The notes beneath the pieces are model-generated. The model saw only the letters and a list, made by a program, of their open reading frames with translations, was not told the origin of the DNA and did no database searches. The translations under genes and the position numbers were made by a program. DNA of 63,180 nucleotides, taken from positions 1 to 63,180 of the forward strand of contig PHEC01000010.1 in the NCBI GenBank assembly GCA_002841115.1, read 5' to 3'. Position 1 is the first letter of the stretch. Every line of letters begins with the position of its first letter. The DNA comes from Alphaproteobacteria bacterium HGW-Alphaproteobacteria-6 (GTDB taxonomy: Bacteria > Pseudomonadota > Alphaproteobacteria > Rhodobacterales > Rhodobacteraceae). Shown in pieces: positions 1 through 8,291 of the stretch.

Positions 1-1349
1 ACCGCATCCGAGAAGGTGTCGGCGCCAAGCGACTTGACCGAGAGCGAGATGCGCTCTTTTTCGACATCCACTTCGGTGACGGCGGCTTTCACCATGTCGC
101 CCTTGCGGTAGTTGGCGATCGCGTCTTCGCCGCGCTGGTCCCAGCTGAGATCGCTGAGGTGCACCATGCCGTCGATGTCGTTCTCGAGACCGATGAACAG
201 ACCGAATTCGGTGATGTTCTTCACCTCGCCCTCGATCTCGGTGCCCACCGGGTGGGTTTCGGCAAACACTTCCCACGGGTTGCGTTGGGTCTGCTTGAGG
301 CCCAGAGAAACGCGCCGCTTGGTGGTGTCGATTTCCAGCACCATCACATCGACCTCTTGCGAGGTGGAAACGATCTTGCCGGGGTGCACGTTCTTCTTGG
401 TCCAGCTCATTTCGGACACGTGCACGAGACCCTCGACGCCCGCCTCCAGCTCCACGAAGGCGCCGTAGTCGGTGATGTTCGTCACGCGGCCCTTGTGCAC
501 CGATTGCAGCGGAAACTTCTCTTCGACCGAATCCCACGGATCCGACAGAAGCTGCTTCATGCCGAGGCTGATGCGGTGGGTTTCCTTGTTGATCTTGATC
601 ACCTGGACCTTCAGGGTCTCGCCGATCGACAGGATTTCGGAGGGGTGGTTGACCCGGCGCCAGGCCATGTCGGTGACATGCAGCAGGCCGTCGACACCGC
701 CGAGATCGACGAAGGCGCCGTATTCGGTGATGTTCTTGACCACGCCGTCGACGATCTGGCCCTCATGGAGGTTGCCGATCACCTCGGCGCGCTGTTCGGC
801 GCGGCTTTCTTCAAGGATGGCGCGGCGCGACACCACGATGTTGCCGCGGCGACGGTCCATCTTGAGGATCTGGAACGGCTGCTTCAGCCCCATCAGCGGG
901 CCGGCGTCACGCACCGGGCGGACATCGACCTGGCTGCCGGGCAGGAAGGCCACCGCACCGCCAAGATCGACGGTAAAGCCGCCCTTGACGCGGCCGAAGA
1001 TGGCGCCATCGACGCGCTCTTCCTTGGCATAGGCTTCTTCAAGCCGGTCCCAGGCGGCCTCGCGGCGGGCCTTCTCGCGGCTGATCGAGGCTTCGCCGCG
1101 GGCGTTCTCGACCCGGTCGAGATAGACCTCGACGACATCGCCGACGGCGATCTCGGCGTTCTCGCCGGGGCCTGCGAATTCCTTCAGATCGATCCGGCCT
1201 TCCATCTTGTAGCCGACATCGATGATGGCCTGGCCCGCCTCGATGGCGATGACCCTGCCCTTGACGACAGTTCCCTCTTCAGGGGTGTCGATCTCGAAGC
1301 TTTCCTTCAGAAGCGCTTCGAATTCGTCCATTGTTGCTTTGGCGCACAT
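1..1349 (-). CDS. rpsA: 30S ribosomal protein S1 (C-terminus outside the window)
   Basis: S1 binds mRNA on the 30S subunit and helps load it for initiation. The minus-strand frame is open from an ATG at 1349 to the window edge (about 449 codons), so the C-terminal part of a protein usually near 560 residues is missing. It starts MCAKATMDEFEALL and continues through repeated S1/OB-fold modules, recognisable by the recurring G-x-V-x-x-I-x-x-(Y/F)-G-(A/L)-F-(V/I) pattern, for example VKNITEYGAFVDLGGVDGLL and VTNITDYGAFVELEAGVEGL. The start is supported by AAGGAA about eight bases upstream. A second in-frame ATG at 1331 is possible but lacks as good a ribosome site. Long open frames on the opposite strand are shadows of its codon bias. 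Confidence 0.97.
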   Translation of the reverse strand, partial: MCAKATMDEFEALLKESFEIDTPEEGTVVKGRVIAIEAGQAIIDVGYKMEGRIDLKEFAGPGENAEIAVGDVVEVYLDRVENARGEASISREKARREAAWDRLEEAYAKEERVDGAIFGRVKGGFTVDLGGAVAFLPGSQVDVRPVRDAGPLMGLKQPFQILKMDRRRGNIVVSRRAILEESRAEQRAEVIGNLHEGQIVDGVVKNITEYGAFVDLGGVDGLLHVTDMAWRRVNHPSEILSIGETLKVQVIKINKETHRISLGMKQLLSDPWDSVEEKFPLQSVHKGRVTNITDYGAFVELEAGVEGLVHVSEMSWTKKNVHPGKIVSTSQEVDVMVLEIDTTKRRVSLGLKQTQRNPWEVFAETHPVGTEIEGEVKNITEFGLFIGLENDIDGMVHLSDLSWDQRGEDAIANYRKGDMVKAAVTEVDVEKERISLSVKSLGADTFSDA

Positions 1350-1441
1350 GCGTATCGGGTTCCTTTTCTCGTGCTTTTTCTGGCCGTGCGGTTGGCTCCG
1401 CCGGTCTTTCGACTGGTCCGCCACAGGTGACCCCGGGGGCC

Positions 1442-1475
1442 GGGAAAACAATCAGGGCCGGAATGCCCGACCCTG
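1442..1475 (-). terminator. Probable intrinsic terminator between the gene at 1574-2725 and rpsA
   Basis: On the minus strand a 9-bp stem (CAGGGTCGG / CCGGCCCTG, one T-G wobble, 5-nt loop) at 1453-1475 is followed by ATTGTTTTC. It lies after the stop of the upstream minus-strand gene and before rpsA, so it probably ends that transcript. The T tract is imperfect. Confidence 0.5.
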
Positions 1476-1573
1476 CCCGTCCTCCTCGGCCCCGGACACT
1501 TGCGGTCCGTTAGACGCGCCGCGTATAGGCGCAATGGCCCGCGATGGCAAGTCGGTATCGGGCGGCGCAGCCG

Positions 1574-2725
1574 TCAGGCACCGACCGGCGCCGGCAGGCC
1601 GTGCCGGCGGGCATGGGCGGCCAGCACCGCCCGGGCGATCCGTGCCGAGGCGGCGCCCGCCGCGCAGATCGACTGGTCAAAACCGGCCACCTGTGCCGCG
1701 CGATGATCGGCGTGATCGGTGACTGCGCTGCGCAGCAGATCCATCGCCTGTCCGACCGAGGTCGCGACCCGGCCGAAGGCCCAGTGCCGGTAAAAGGCGT
1801 TGTCCTGCCAATCGGTCTGGTTCGGGTCGAGAAAGACGCAAGGTCGCGGCCGGCGCAGGAACTCGTAGACCTGGCTGCTGACATCGCCAAGGTAGATGTC
1901 GGCGGCGTTGGTGTAATCCATGGTGATCGAATGCAGGCTGCCGGGATCGACGCGGATATTGGCGGGCAGTGGTCCGGCTGCCAGGGCCGCGACCTCGGCC
2001 CGCATCGCGCCTGACAGCCGGATATGCGGCGCGACGATCAGGTTGAATTCCGCACCCTCGGCAAAGGCCCGAACCAGTGCGGCGCCCATTGCCGGCCAAC
2101 TTGAAAGGTCATCGCGGAAATGCGGGTTGTAGAGCACCACCGGCAGGGTATCGTCGAAAAAGTGCATCCTGCGCCCGTCGATCAGGTCGAATTTCGGGTA
2201 ACCGGCGACGACGCAGGTCTCGGGTCGGACATGGTCCAGGGCGATCAGCTGGGCACGGGTCTTTTCGCCGGCGACAAGGACCAGGTCGAAATGCCGCGCG
2301 CGCTCATTGCCCTCGACCTCGCGGTCGCCGGCACCGTGCATGACATGCACCATCATCCCGCCGAACAGCCGCCGCTCGCGCAGGATCGAAGAGGTCATTT
2401 CCGGGGTCAGCAGGATGTCGAAGCGGCGCAGGGTCAGCAGGTTGGCATAAAGCGTCCACTTGCGGCGGATCTTGTCGCCGATCGCGCCGCCCCTGCGCCA
2501 GCCGATCAGCCGCTTGATCCGCAGCCCGGCATCGGGAGCGAAGCGCGCGATGATCGCCTCGTGCCAGTCGGTGGTCACCAGGATGCAGACATCAAGGCCG
2601 GCACGCGACAATTCCGCCGCCGGCCCGAGAACGTGCAACAACTGGTGCGGTTCGCCAATGGCGAGCACCCCGATGGCCGGGCTTTTCGCCCCGCACGAGC
2701 GTATCGACAGATCCTCGCGGTTCAT
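1574..2725 (-). CDS. CDP-glycerol glycerophosphotransferase-like / GT-B-fold transferase
   Basis: A 383-residue protein, no signal peptide. The N-terminus (GVLAIGEPHQLLHVLGPAAE) looks like the first Rossmann half of a GT-B enzyme. The C-terminal half has NAADIYLGDVSSQVYEFLRR, matching the pattern of CDP-glycerol:polyglycerophosphate transferases (ADxxIxDxSSxxxDFL), followed by a proline-rich loop and a conserved aromatic/histidine segment. Family knowledge suggests transfer of a glycerol-phosphate or sugar onto a surface polymer or lipid; the acceptor cannot be told. It stands alone, separated from rpsA by a probable terminator and from the TetR gene by about 190 bp. The ATG at 2725 has a weak purine-rich GAGAGACGG upstream. 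Function is tentative. Confidence 0.75.
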   Translation of the reverse strand: MNREDLSIRSCGAKSPAIGVLAIGEPHQLLHVLGPAAELSRAGLDVCILVTTDWHEAIIARFAPDAGLRIKRLIGWRRGGAIGDKIRRKWTLYANLLTLRRFDILLTPEMTSSILRERRLFGGMMVHVMHGAGDREVEGNERARHFDLVLVAGEKTRAQLIALDHVRPETCVVAGYPKFDLIDGRRMHFFDDTLPVVLYNPHFRDDLSSWPAMGAALVRAFAEGAEFNLIVAPHIRLSGAMRAEVAALAAGPLPANIRVDPGSLHSITMDYTNAADIYLGDVSSQVYEFLRRPRPCVFLDPNQTDWQDNAFYRHWAFGRVATSVGQAMDLLRSAVTDHADHRAAQVAGFDQSICAAGAASARIARAVLAAHARRHGLPAPVGA

Positions 2726-2919
2726 CCGTCTCTCTTCACCGCGCGCGGAGAACTCGGTGCCTTTGCTGCGGGCGCGCCAGTGCCTTCTATCGGTCCGAGG
2801 CCGTGGCGTTCAAGCCCGGCGGCGCGGATCAATCGGCAATTGCGGGAAACGGGCGGGCAAACGGCGATTCCTTGCCGATCCGGCACGGGAACCGCCCGGG
2901 CCGGGCCGACATCGCCGGG

Positions 2920-3594
2920 TCACGCCCGCAGGCCCGCCGCGGTAAAGCGCCCGGGAAAGAAGGCGGCGGCGCAGGTGTAGACGGTTCCAAGCGCCTCGTC
3001 GCGGCCGTAAGGCTTGGTCATCGTCATCAGGTCCAGCCAGACCCCCTCGATGGTGACCCGCAGCACCCGGGCGATCCGGGCCGGATCGCCGCTGCCGTCC
3101 CCGGCTGCGATCATCCGGGCGCAGATCGATTCCATCACCGCGATATAGGCCTCGTCGTTCGAGCCGCATTGTTCCTGATACATCGGCCGGCACTGCGCCT
3201 CGCCCCAGAAGGCGCACCAGGCCGACAGCCGCGACGGCGTGCAGATGGCCGGCTCGAAATCGGCACGCAGCATCGCGTCAAGCCGCGCCACCGGGTCCGG
3301 CCCCGCGGCCTCCAGCGCGCCGGTCCAGTTCAGCCGGTATTCCTCGGCCAGATAGAGCAGCGTCTCGGTCAGAAGCTTGTCCTTGGACTGGAAGTGGAAG
3401 TTCACCAGACCGTGCGACAGCCCGGCCATGCGCGCGACATCGGTCAGCGTGGTGCGGGCAAAGCCGCGCGCCGCTATCGTCTCGATCGTCGCCTCGATCA
3501 GTTGCTGGCGCCGCGCATCGCGGCCAAGCTTGCGCGGCGGCGGCGGGGCGTCCGGCGCGGCGGCATCTGGGGTCGGGTCGGGCGCGTCGGACAT
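2920..3594 (-). CDS. TetR-family regulator, BetI-like
   Basis: A 224-residue TetR-type regulator. After a proline-rich leader, residues of about 25-75 form the DNA-binding domain: RRQQLIEATIETIAARGFAR, then TTLTDVARMAGLSHGLVNFH with the recognition helix, then FQSKDKLL. The C-terminal half resembles BetI-type ligand domains (YRLNWTGALEAAG; SAWCAFWGEA). The start at 3594 (MSDAPDP) is preferred because GATGAGG lies upstream; an ATG at 3606 is the alternative. It is divergent from the operon beginning at 3786, with an 18-bp palindrome in the shared 190-bp region, so it most likely represses that operon and itself. BetI relatives respond to choline-like quaternary amines, which fits an onium-compound inducer, but the ligand is inference. 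Confidence 0.9.
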   Translation of the reverse strand: MSDAPDPTPDAAAPDAPPPPRKLGRDARRQQLIEATIETIAARGFARTTLTDVARMAGLSHGLVNFHFQSKDKLLTETLLYLAEEYRLNWTGALEAAGPDPVARLDAMLRADFEPAICTPSRLSAWCAFWGEAQCRPMYQEQCGSNDEAYIAVMESICARMIAAGDGSGDPARIARVLRVTIEGVWLDLMTMTKPYGRDEALGTVYTCAAAFFPGRFTAAGLRA

Positions 3595-3682
3595 GCTCAG
3601 CCTCATCGGGGCGGGGGCCGGGTCGGTTCCCCGACACATAGGCAATCGTGACCGGCGTGCAAAGCCCGGAATGGCTTCGCTG

Positions 3683-3700
3683 ATTGACAGATCAGTCAAT
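3683..3700. promoter_or_regulatory. Palindromic operator in the TetR/operon divergent region
   Basis: ATTGACAGATCAGTCAAT is an 18-bp dyad with 6-bp arms ATTGAC/GTCAAT and a GATC centre. Size and symmetry fit TetR-family operators. It lies 83 bp before the aminotransferase ATG and about 90 bp before the regulator ATG. Confidence 0.7.
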
Positions 3701-3785
3701 ATCTGGCTGGATGAGGGGGAAAGATGCATCTCCGGCACCCGCCGCACGCAATCCATATGCATCCTGACAATCGAAGGACCAGACC

Positions 3786-5135
3786 ATGCGCCCGCTGCCC
3801 AGCCGGACCCTGACCCGATCCAACGCCCAGTATAAGCGGGCATTGAAGCGCCTGCCGCTGGGCGTCGCCTCGACCTTCCGCTACTGGGGCGATGACCGCA
3901 CGATCTACGCCAGCCATGGCAAGGGCGGGCGGATCTGGGACATCGACGACAACGGCTATGTCGATTACCGGCTTGGCTACGGGCCGGCGATCCTTGGCTA
4001 CGGCGACGACCGGGTCGATGCGGCGGCGCGGCGCGGGATCGAGGTCGGCGGCGTCTTCGCGCTGTCGACCGAACGCGAGTTGATCGTTGCCGACCGCATC
4101 GCCAAGATGGTGCCCGGCGTCGATCTGGTTCGCTTTTCCAACTCGGGGACCGAGGCGGTGATGGCCGCCCTGCGGCTGGCCCGCGCCCATACCGGGCGCG
4201 ACAGCTATCTGCTGATCGAAGGCGCCTATCACGGGCTTTTCGATGCGGCGATGTGGATGGCCAACCTCGAGGACTGGGACCAGAGCGCCAATCGCGACCC
4301 CGAGATCACCGCCTATTCGAAGGGCATCCCGCAGGAGTTGAAGACGCTGGCCCATCTGGTGCCGATGAATGACCTGCAAAGGCTGGAAGACACCTTTCGC
4401 CGCCACGGCGACACGATGGCGGCGATGCTGATCGAGCCGATCCAGGGCAATTGCTGCGGCATCGCCGCCTCGGTCGACTATGTCCGCCTGGCACGCGAGC
4501 TTTGCACCCGCTACGGGGTCTTGCTGATCATCGACGAGGTCAAGACCGGCTTTCGCGTCGCCAAGGGCGGGGTGCAGTCGCTTTACGGCGTCACCCCCGA
4601 CATCTCGACCTTCGCCAAGGCGGTGGCCAACGGCTATCCGATCGCCGTGGTCGCCGGGCGCGAGGGGGTGATGCGCACCTTCCGCTATGGCGGTGCGGCC
4701 CATGGCGGCACCTATACCGCCCATTCGGTCAGCCTTGCGGCGGCCGAGGAATGTCTGCGCATCCTTGACGAGACACCCGCGCTCCAGACCATCGCGACCT
4801 ATGGCGAGACGCTGAAAGCCGGCATATCGCGCATCCTCGAGCGGCGCGGGATCGTCCATTCCTATGCCGGACATGCCTCGATGTTCGGGCTGTTCTTTGC
4901 CGAGAAGGCGCCCGACAACTACCGCGACTGGAAGACCTCGGATTACAGTTTCTACGACCAGATGGCCTATTTCCTGCATGACCTCGGCATCATCGTCGAG
5001 CCCGACAGCCGCGAGCCCTGGTTCGTCTGCGAGGCGCACGGGCTTGACGCCACCTGCCTGAGCGACACGCTGAAGGCGGTGGAAACCGCCGTCGACCTGA
5101 CGCTTGAGCATTTCGAGGCCGAGAAACGGGCATGA
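3786..5135 (+). CDS. Class III PLP aminotransferase / glutamate-semialdehyde aminomutase-like
   Basis: First gene of the onium-compound-like operon, 449 residues. The fold-type I signature is clear: FSNSGTEAVMAALRLARAHT binds the PLP phosphate, LIIDEVKTGFRV carries the ring-binding Asp, and the Schiff-base Lys is in STFAKAVANGYPIAVVAG. It resembles GSA aminomutase-like aminotransferases, which often act on omega- or beta-amino acids, but the genomic context is not haem synthesis. It probably transaminates an amine intermediate made by the demethylating enzymes downstream. The ATG has GAAGGA upstream. Its stop overlaps the next start by 4 bp, implying translational coupling. Confidence 0.9.
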   Translation: MRPLPSRTLTRSNAQYKRALKRLPLGVASTFRYWGDDRTIYASHGKGGRIWDIDDNGYVDYRLGYGPAILGYGDDRVDAAARRGIEVGGVFALSTERELIVADRIAKMVPGVDLVRFSNSGTEAVMAALRLARAHTGRDSYLLIEGAYHGLFDAAMWMANLEDWDQSANRDPEITAYSKGIPQELKTLAHLVPMNDLQRLEDTFRRHGDTMAAMLIEPIQGNCCGIAASVDYVRLARELCTRYGVLLIIDEVKTGFRVAKGGVQSLYGVTPDISTFAKAVANGYPIAVVAGREGVMRTFRYGGAAHGGTYTAHSVSLAAAEECLRILDETPALQTIATYGETLKAGISRILERRGIVHSYAGHASMFGLFFAEKAPDNYRDWKTSDYSFYDQMAYFLHDLGIIVEPDSREPWFVCEAHGLDATCLSDTLKAVETAVDLTLEHFEAEKRA

Positions 5136-6745
5136 GCCTGGACGCGATCATCATCGGGGCCGGCCACAACGGGCTGGTGACCGCCTGCTACCTGGCCCGG
5201 GCCGGGATGAAGGTGGTGGTGGTCGAGAAGAACGACTGGATCGGCGGGGCGGCGGTGTCGCGATCATTGCATCCGGGCTTCACCTACTCCAACTGCTCCT
5301 ATGTCTCGTCGCTGTTTCGCCCCGAGATCATGCGCGATCTGGACTTGCCGCGCCACGGCCTGCAGATCCTGCCCTATGAGGGCGGCGCGGTCCTGACCCG
5401 CGACGGCGGCTATCTGGCGATGTTCCGCGACCATGACGCCAACCGCCGCGAATTTGCCCGCCGCAACCCGCGCGACGCCGAGGCCTATGACCGCTATGCC
5501 CGCGACGTGCTGCGTCACTGCCGCTTCATCCGCCCGCTTCTGATGCGCACCCCGCCCGATCCGTCGCGCTTTCGCCCGCGCGATCTGGCCGAACTGGCCT
5601 GGCTGGGCCGCAAGGTGATGGCGATGTCGGAAGAACAGATCGCCGCGATGGTGCGGTTCTGGACGATGTCGATCGCCGATTACCTCGACGAGTATTTCAC
5701 CGATCCGGTGATCAAGGCCTATCTTGCGGTCTCGGCGATCATCGGCACCGCCCTTGGGCCGATGTCGCCGGGCTCGGCCTATGTGCTCTTGCATCACTAC
5801 ATGGGCGATGTCGACGGCAATGTCGGCGCCTGGGGCTTTGCCCGGGGCGGCATGGGGTCGATCACCACCGCCCTGCACCGCTCGCTTCAAGCTGCCGGCG
5901 GCACGGTGCGCGCCGGCCGCGGGGTCGAGCGGATCCTGGTCGCCAACGGCCGCGCGGTCGGGGTCCGGCTGGAGGGGGGCGAGGAGGTTCGCGCCCGCCG
6001 CGTCATCTCGAACATGGATGTCAAGCGCACGCTTCTGACCCATGTCGAGGCTGCCGAACTGCCGGGCGATCTGCGTCGGCAGGTGGCGCGGTTCAAGACC
6101 CGGGGGTCGTCGGGCAAGGTCAATATCGCCCTTGACGGGCCGCCGCGCTTCACCGCCCTGCCCGAAGGGGCGCCGATGCTGAAGGGCGATCTGCACTTCA
6201 CCGATTCGATCGAGCGGATGGAGCGCGCCTATGACGACTGGAAATCCGGCCACTTCAGCCGCGACCCCTTCCAGGACATGATGATCCCGACGATGATCGA
6301 CCCGACGATGGCGCCGCCGGGCAAGCATTTCATGTCCTGCTTCGTGCAATATGCGCCGCCGAAGATCGCGGGCCGCGACTGGACCGACGCCGACCGCGAC
6401 GCCTTCGGCAAGACCGTGATCGACCAGATCGAGGCCCATGCCCCGGGCTTTCGCAACCTGATCCTGCACGCCGAGGTCCGCACCCCGCGCGAGCTTGAGG
6501 CCGAGGTCGGGCTGACCGACGGCAATATCTTTCAGGGTGAGCTGACCTTCGATCAGCTGCTCTTCAACCGGCCGCTGCCGGGCTATGCCCAGTATCGCAG
6601 CCCGATCCGCGACCTCTGGCTTTGCGGGTCCTCGACCCATCCGGGCGGCGGGGTGATGGGCGCGCCGGGGCGCAATGCCGCCGCCGAGATCCTGCGCGAG
6701 ATCCGCGCGCCGGCAACCATGGGCGATGCCTATGCCGTCCTCTGA
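5132..6745 (+). CDS. NAD(P)/FAD-dependent oxidoreductase, CrtI/phytoene-dehydrogenase-like (copy 1)
   Basis: A 537-residue flavoprotein. Residues of about 4-40 are a dinucleotide-binding fold (AIIIGAGHNGLVTACYLARA, then VVVVEKNDWIGGAA). The C-terminus has the second FAD motif around LWLCGSSTHPGGGVMGAPGR. The family includes carotenoid desaturases and amine oxidases. There are no carotenoid genes nearby, so an amine-oxidase or dehydrogenase role in the operon is more likely. It overlaps the aminotransferase stop by 4 bp and the next gene by about 14 bp. The next gene is a clear paralogue, so the two may form a heterodimer or act on successive intermediates. Confidence 0.9.
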   Translation: MSLDAIIIGAGHNGLVTACYLARAGMKVVVVEKNDWIGGAAVSRSLHPGFTYSNCSYVSSLFRPEIMRDLDLPRHGLQILPYEGGAVLTRDGGYLAMFRDHDANRREFARRNPRDAEAYDRYARDVLRHCRFIRPLLMRTPPDPSRFRPRDLAELAWLGRKVMAMSEEQIAAMVRFWTMSIADYLDEYFTDPVIKAYLAVSAIIGTALGPMSPGSAYVLLHHYMGDVDGNVGAWGFARGGMGSITTALHRSLQAAGGTVRAGRGVERILVANGRAVGVRLEGGEEVRARRVISNMDVKRTLLTHVEAAELPGDLRRQVARFKTRGSSGKVNIALDGPPRFTALPEGAPMLKGDLHFTDSIERMERAYDDWKSGHFSRDPFQDMMIPTMIDPTMAPPGKHFMSCFVQYAPPKIAGRDWTDADRDAFGKTVIDQIEAHAPGFRNLILHAEVRTPRELEAEVGLTDGNIFQGELTFDQLLFNRPLPGYAQYRSPIRDLWLCGSSTHPGGGVMGAPGRNAAAEILREIRAPATMGDAYAVL

Positions 6746-8291
6746 CGCGATCGTCATCGGCGGCGGGCCGAACGGCCTTGCCGCGGCGGCGCGGCTGGCC
6801 GCCTCGGGGCGGCGGGTGACGCTGTGCGAGGCCGGGGCGGTTGCGGGCGGCGGTGCGGTGACGGCGGAATTCGCGCCGGGCTACCGGGTGTCCGGCCTTG
6901 CGCATCTGCTTGGCCATCTCGATGCGCGGGTGATCGCCGGCATGGAGCTTGAGCGCCACGGCCTTGCCTTTGCCGCGACCGGGCTGGCAACCACGGCGGT
7001 TTCGGCCACCGGCGATCACCTCCGGCTGGAGGGGGCGGCGGGGGCGAGGCTGACCGGGCGGATCGCGCCCGAGGACGTGCTGGCCTGGGACCGGCTGCGC
7101 AGCCGGCTGATGGCCTTTGCCGCGGCGCTGGCGCCGATGCGGGCGATGGCGCCGCCGCGTCTGGCGCGCGGGGCGGCCAACGAGATGCTGCGGCTGGCGC
7201 GGGTCGGCCTTGGCCTGCGCCGCCTCGGCCGGGACGAGTTTCGCGAGTTTCTGCGGATGATCCTGATCAATGTCGCCGATGTCGCCGAGGACGAGCTGTC
7301 AGACGACCGCCTCGGCGGGCTTCTCGCTTTCGACGCGACGCTTGGCGCCTGGCTTGGCCCGCGTTCGCCGAACTCGCTGATCCTTTACCTCGACCGGCTG
7401 GCGGGCGGGATGGCGGGGCAACAGGCGGCGCTGGCCTTGCCGAAGGGCGGCATGGGCACGGTCGCCGCGGCGATGGCCCGCGGCGCCGAGGCGAAAGGCG
7501 TCGTGCTGCGGACCGGCGCCCGGGTCGCGCGCATCCTGGTCGAGGACGGCCGCGCCCTGGGCGTCGCCCTGGCGGACGGCGAGGAGATCCGCGCCGATCT
7601 GGTGGTCTCGGCGATCGGGCCGAAGGCGACGCTGGCCGGTCTGGTCGGGCCGCGCCACCTTGATACCGGCTTTCTGCGCCAGACCGCGGCAATCCGCGCC
7701 CGCGGCGGGGCGGCCAAGCTGCATCTGGCGCTGACCGGCCTGCCGGATTTCCGCGGCGCCGATCCGAAGACCCGGCTGGTCATCGCGCCCTCGGTCAACG
7801 CGGTCGAGGCCGCCTTCAACCCGGTCAAATACGGCGAGGTGCCGGACCGGCCGGTGATGGAGGCCATCCTGCCCTCGGCGCATGAGGACGGTTTCGCCCC
7901 GGGCGGCCATCACGTCCTGTCGGCGATCGTGCAGTTCGCCCCGCACGCGCCGAAGGACGGCGCCGATCAGGCACGCGCCCTGATGCTGGAACGCAGCCTT
8001 GCGGTGCTGGAGGATCACGCCCCCGGCCTCGGCGCGCTGATCGCCCATGCCGAGATGCTGATGCCCCAGGACATCGCGGCGCGCCACGGCATGGTGGGCG
8101 GCGCCTGGCACCATGCCGATCTGGCGGTCGAACAGATGCTGTTCCTGCGCCCCTTCGCCGCGGTCGCGCAATACCGCACCCCGGTTGCCGGGCTGTGGCT
8201 GGGCGGCGCGGGTTGCCATCCCGGCGGCCATGTCTCGGGGGCGGCGGGATGGAACGCCGCCGGCGCGATCCTGGCGGAGGGCGGCAGATGA
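6732..8291 (+). CDS. NAD(P)/FAD-dependent oxidoreductase, CrtI-like (copy 2)
   Basis: A 519-residue paralogue of the preceding gene, with the same architecture: IVIGGGPNGLAAAARLAASG at the N-terminus, LPKGGMGTVAAAMARGAEAK in the middle, and a C-terminal GLWLGGAGCHPGGHVSGAAG FAD loop. The start at 6732 puts the Rossmann motif directly at the N-terminus; ATG 6726 is equally possible, and both lie inside the end of copy 1. The stop overlaps the GcvT-like start as ATGA. A substrate cannot be named. The tandem pair suggests duplication and specialisation within this pathway rather than carotenoid synthesis. Confidence 0.88.
   Translation: MPSSDAIVIGGGPNGLAAAARLAASGRRVTLCEAGAVAGGGAVTAEFAPGYRVSGLAHLLGHLDARVIAGMELERHGLAFAATGLATTAVSATGDHLRLEGAAGARLTGRIAPEDVLAWDRLRSRLMAFAAALAPMRAMAPPRLARGAANEMLRLARVGLGLRRLGRDEFREFLRMILINVADVAEDELSDDRLGGLLAFDATLGAWLGPRSPNSLILYLDRLAGGMAGQQAALALPKGGMGTVAAAMARGAEAKGVVLRTGARVARILVEDGRALGVALADGEEIRADLVVSAIGPKATLAGLVGPRHLDTGFLRQTAAIRARGGAAKLHLALTGLPDFRGADPKTRLVIAPSVNAVEAAFNPVKYGEVPDRPVMEAILPSAHEDGFAPGGHHVLSAIVQFAPHAPKDGADQARALMLERSLAVLEDHAPGLGALIAHAEMLMPQDIAARHGMVGGAWHHADLAVEQMLFLRPFAAVAQYRTPVAGLWLGGAGCHPGGHVSGAAGWNAAGAILAEGGR

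Noticed and set aside
159-1430. Long plus-strand open frame opposite rpsA
   Set aside because: It is antisense to a clear S1 protein and has His/Asp/Leu-rich composition typical of a shadow of high-G+C codon bias.
5132-8291. Carotenoid biosynthesis genes
   Set aside because: The two genes resemble CrtI only at fold level; no crtB, crtE or photosynthesis genes are nearby and the neighbours are amine/onium enzymes.
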